Shown: one piece after another, positions 60,457 through 64,000 of the stretch
Layout: each line of letters opens with the position of its first letter
How positions within the stretch are numbered: position 1 is the first letter of the stretch
Translations under genes and position numbers: made by a program
Assembly: GCF_001625305.1 (NCBI RefSeq)
Contig: NW_017802491.1
Span: forward strand, 1,307,824-1,371,823
From: Branchiostoma belcheri
Taxonomy: Eukaryota; Chordata; Leptocardii; Amphioxiformes; Branchiostomatidae
DNA length: 64,000 bases
Reading direction: 5' to 3'
Notes under the pieces: model-generated
The model's database searches: none
Told to the model about the DNA's origin: nothing
Seen by the model: only the letters and a program-made list of their open reading frames with translations

Positions 60457-63025
60457 CTACCCTCCATCACTTGGTTCAGGCGGGAGCTCCCCCAGGTTAA
60501 CGGCCCCAAGGAACGTCTTCTCGCGGTCGATGAAGATTCTCCCGCTGACAGTCGCCGTCAAGTTGATCATCATCCCGTCCTGGAGAGGGACCACGCCTGC
60601 GGTGAAGCACGAGGTCGGTGCGTTGGTGCCCGGACCGGGATACTTCTGCCAGCAGGTCAAGAACTTGGGCGGGTTCCTGTTCTGGTCGTCGGAGATCACA
60701 AGGATGGACAGGCCGTTATAGCTCTTACTTTCCACGATCTGCTGTTCGTCGTAGGTTAGCTGGAGAGTGAGGGTAACAGAAGTATCATGGTGAACGGGTA
60801 GTAGTGGTACTGCACTACTGTAGCCTCCTTCGCAAAATTGTGGGCCTGCGGCGTTATTTTTTGGGGGGAGCGACGCGACTTATGGAGGGACGGTTTCCCG
60901 GCAAACACCCTCGTCCCTCCACGACATGAGTCGCGTCGCTCTCCGAAAAAAAAAAACGCCACAGGTCTTCGAAGACCCCACAGGTCTTCGAAGAAGGCTA
61001 GCACTGGTGGTAGAATGGCGAACAGTACAACTGTATTGGGAGTAATGTTCAGAAACTACCGCTATAGTCATTCGCAAGGGATACCACCACTTCCTGCTTT
61101 CACACCACACAAAGGTTACTGTAATGGATAACTTTCTCTAAATGTCAATGCCATTAGAGGGACTTCATGACGCAATAGTTACCTAATGCTGTATGCAAAC
61201 AAGGTTGGCCGACACAATTTCGTACCTGGCCATATACAAGGTAGACGCCGCTGCCTTGAATGGTGGTCGTCTCCTCGTCCCCAGAGCGCTCAGCGACATC
61301 CCGAGACGCAACCTTCACACTCAACACCGTTTCTTTCGAAAGAAAAATGACTAAATGTTGACACATTCTATAGTTAATTAATCAGCTCAAGACAATATTC
61401 ACAGTCCACGATGATTATCGCGCGTAGAAACAGTTGTACCATGGACATTATAATGTCCTTGGTTGTACTTACCGCGCTCGCTTACGTTTCTACGGTCGCC
61501 AGGCCATTCAGCAACATCTGTCAAATTAGACACGAGAATACAGACTTAGTGATCGCATTCTGATTGCATTCAATTTGCGTATTTGGGATATTTGATAGCA
61601 TATATGCATACACTCTTAAAAATCAGGGCACAGGAGCCCAAGGCATATATTTTGGGGGTAAAAACAGCCCAAGCAAATCTCAATACAATCCACACATTTT
61701 CAAACTGTTCACAAGTCCAGAATAGCACCACAACCTCTCGGAATGTTTACTTTGAACATAAAAGAAGCCTTGAACTTTTTCTTATACTTGTATCTGACGG
61801 TACTGGTTAAAAGAAAGAGTGAACGCCTACCGTCAGGGTGGGTGTGGTGGACGTAGCTCCTCTATGAAGATAAATAACATTGTAAGAAATTATGCTTCAA
61901 CGTTGGATTTTGGTAAAAAATATTGGCATTTTTGCTCGTAGAAAAGCGCAAAGCTATACAAGTCACCATTTCGATGTGTAGAGTTTTCTTGCAACTAAGC
62001 CATCCCAATTCAAATTGATGTACTGAGGAGAAAAGGGATAGTTACTAAGAGTCACGATTTGTTCGTCAAAGGTCGTACGTTACAAACTCGCAGTAGATTA
62101 ACAAGGTAAATATGTTCTTACAGTGAGCATTTTTTTCACGTCCCGAGTGAAATTCTGTCGGAGTTCGCGGATCTCTGTAAGTGCATCGAAGAATCCGTAA
62201 GTGTCTGTGTCTGTGTGGACATACACAGGGCGGTAGCATGAACTAATTGTCTTTAAGAAGATTCAAACTAGAGATAGGACATACTGGATATAGTAGAGGG
62301 GATTCATTTCTCAAGCTACCGCGTGTGCAAGATGTCGGTAGCTTGAGGAATGAATCCCCTCTACTATATAGAGATAGGACATACTGGAGTAACTTTATCA
62401 AGTGTACCTCACCGGATTAGTATATACTAATCTGGAGGCATGATGATGATTATGAAACTAACATCAATCTGACCCAAAAAGAGAATACTAGTACATATAG
62501 CCACTAGTGCCAAAACACACATCCAAAACACAATGATATCAAGGGCCGGGGAACCTACCGTTTCTCATGCATTTAGTAACTTGGCTGCATCTCTTCCTCT
62601 GGCGGTCCCTTTTCCCTAAGGATTCATACACGTCAGTTAATTACTATTATCTTCGTGAGAACATTTTATGAGCTATATCATAAAACAGTGTATACGCCAC
62701 ATTACAGTTAATATACCCACTAACATAGATTCTATCACAATCAACGCAATGCTCACGGTTGTCTTATTCCAGCTTATAACATGCATGTGTTCAAAGATTT
62801 TTTCGTGTTAAGAAATAGTACATATCCCATATGCTACAATAGTGTATTTGATGGTACCCTGTAACAACCTTCAACAAACAAAGGCTAACCAATAGTGCGG
62901 TACCATCGTCTCTGTAGACAATAGTAATAGTATTTGATGGTACCTTTAGATCTTTTGTTGCGACTTTGCCCAAACTTTTCTTCGTCCTCTTCCTCGTCCG
63001 CTTTCCATCTGGCCAGTTGGATGGT
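60457..63025 (-). CDS. TNF-superfamily ligand, EDA/TWEAK/BAFF-like (5' end missing)
   Basis: Seven minus-strand exons join in phase to 225 residues: 62944-63025, 62559-62615, 62122-62174, 61831-61861, 61473-61517, 61226-61332, 60457-60759. All have GT-AG borders. A basic stretch with furin-like sites (KRDRQRKR) precedes a short helical stalk (EIRELRQNFTRDVKKML). The TNF homology domain follows, with GVYLVYGQLTYDE, a Cys pair (FLTC ... SCFTAGV), and the C-terminal TFLGAVNLGE strand. The Cys spacing and the GE ending recall EDA, and furin release recalls EDA, TWEAK, APRIL and BAFF. Such ligands form trimers, are cleaved from the membrane and bind TNFR-family receptors. The transmembrane anchor and first exon are not found before the window end. 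The many very short exons are unusual for the family. Subgroup is inference. Confidence 0.78.
60845..60963. mobile_element. Foldback hairpin element in a TNF-ligand intron
   Basis: CCTGCGGCGTT at the left pairs with AACGCCACAGG at the right, and GAGCGACGCGACT pairs with AGTCGCGTCGCTC, with GAGGGACG/CGTCCCTC further in. The whole folds into a hairpin of about 119 bases with poly-T/poly-A in the arms. It is followed by two copies of ACAGGTCTTCGAAGA (60961 and 60980). No coding capacity; a MITE-like insertion is likely. Confidence 0.75.
62269..62388. repeat. Near-perfect 34-bp hairpin between 20-bp direct repeats
   Basis: Arms 62288-62321 and 62336-62369 are inverted copies with one mismatch, around a 14-base loop. 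The sequence tagagataggacatactgga is present on both sides (62269-62288 and 62369-62388), overlapping the arm ends. It lies in an intron of the TNF ligand gene. It may be an insertion with an unusually long target duplication, or a local inverted-duplication scar. Confidence 0.9.
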
Positions 63026-64000
63026 CTGCAGGACACAGCATAGGGGACCTGGGTGTTAACTTCATAACATGAAAATGATTCTTTATGATCATAATGCTAC
63101 TCTGTCTGGATTCCTTAAGTTACAGACAGAGCATATGAATATCACTCCTTTACAACTGAGTCCAAGAACTAAAGTCAGAGACAGCTCTGATCCTCATTTC
63201 GTTCAATACGGCAGTTCGTATGCATTTGCACTTGTACATTTAGTGTCGCTCTCCAAATGTTTTCGTGCCCAGCATGAAGCTGCCACGCATTGGAGAAGTT
63301 CGCACTGTTGTTTACCCTCAGAATGCCTTTCCCTACGTGCCTCCCTGGCATCCTTTAACGGAGTTACGTAACAGTACACTTGCCCGCGAAGTCAATGTGT
63401 TTGTCAATAGGGAGCCAGACTGATCTACTGACCCTGCCTATGACATTGTTGGCTCCGTTCCATTGCCGACTAATAACATGGCTACATGTTGTGGTTTGGG
63501 TAAGTTATGGTTGGTGCGGTCGCGGCGAAGTCACACACTTTGAGCACAAATGAAGTTTCGTTTACGAATGGAGTAGCCCTCTTCGCAAGGATGTTCTCAC
63601 GTGAAAACGGGTATAAACAGTTAACCGTTGCTTGACAACTTCAACCTTCTCTTTGCAGACCGTGCAGTGTGTATGTCTGTCACACACTTTGGGCACAAAT
63701 AAAGTTTCGTTTACGAATGGAGTAGCCCTCTTCGCAATGATGTTCTCCAGTAAAAACGGGTATAAACAGTTAACCGTTGCTTGACAACTTCAATCTTCTC
63801 TTTGCAATGCTTGATGATTTGTGTATATTTAGTACTTTTATAGAGTAGAGAGATTAAGAAGAAGAGGAGGACGTAATATGCATTAATTTCTTTAATATCG
63901 GTGTAAGTCGAATATGTCATTTTATTCGTCTGAAACAGCGTAGAAATTACGGTACATGTTAGAGGTTTCTTTGAATAATTCTTTTTTAAAAACCGCTATA
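63026..64000. other. Upstream part of the TNF ligand locus, no exon found
   Basis: The first exon of the ligand, with a membrane anchor, should lie at higher coordinates. I could not find a minus-strand exon with a suitable donor here, so it may be beyond the window. The minus frame at 63711-63920 has a hydrophobic stretch but ends in a repeat and has no splice support. Confidence 0.5.
63531..63806. repeat. Tandem direct repeat, period about 149 bp
   Basis: 63531-63658 and 63680-63806 are nearly identical (tcacacactttg, ttcgtttacgaatggagtag, acgggtataaacagttaacc). They differ by a few substitutions and a small indel near the ACGTG/CAG site. Confidence 0.9.

Noticed and set aside
60311-60721. 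136-residue plus frame
   Set aside because: It is antisense to the last exon of the TNF ligand, which has conserved THD motifs.
63711-63920. Minus frame with a hydrophobic stretch as the missing membrane anchor of the TNF ligand
   Set aside because: Half of it is a tandem repeat, and there is no donor that would join it to the 63025 exon.
1-64000. CRISPR arrays, operons or other prokaryotic systems
   Set aside because: The genes are intron-bearing animal genes; the tandem repeats found are minisatellites without regular spacers.

Overview
The window reads as animal genomic DNA, most probably from a lancelet (amphioxus, Branchiostoma). It has intron-rich genes with GT-AG junctions, clear orthologs of metazoan genes (a USP31/USP43-type and a USP36-type deubiquitinase, CLUAP1/IFT38, a Kelch-like protein, a TNF-superfamily ligand), tRNA-derived SINEs, a LINE remnant, foldback elements, and two diverged local duplications that each touch a 20-N assembly gap. 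The last pattern is typical of unmerged haplotypes in a highly polymorphic genome. The species call is inference; the gene calls rest on motifs and on exon phases that I checked by arithmetic.

Layout. 1-1650: no gene seen, one CT microsatellite. 1651-5367 (-): an intronless 1,238-residue type II membrane protein joining a parallel beta-helix to two FAM20/Four-jointed-like kinase modules; this is the most unusual gene here. 4589-8690 and 10564-14600 are two diverged copies of the 5' part and upstream flank of that gene, separated by a minisatellite, a transposon-type Tudor-like ORF and a gap. 14820-26798 (+): USP31/USP43-type protease, 13 coding exons. 30018-32661 (+): BTB-BACK-Kelch protein, 4 exons. 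34962-37899 (+): TPR protein with an apparent frameshift. 39065-43770 (-): CLUAP1, 11 exons, with a one-base frame break in exon 8. 44463-45268 (-): small, probably mitochondrial, coiled-coil protein, head-to-head with 46330-58179 (+): USP36, whose 3' part contains the second diverged duplication (54532-56526 / 56547-57642), one copy carrying a LINE insertion. 60457-63025 (-): the 3' seven exons of a furin-site TNF ligand of the EDA/TWEAK/BAFF type; its 5' end is not found in the window.

The genes do not form one pathway. USP31/43 and USP36 are both ubiquitin proteases, the Kelch protein would be a cullin-3 substrate adaptor, and CLUAP1 is an intraflagellar transport subunit. Their proximity is of more interest for chordate synteny than for function.
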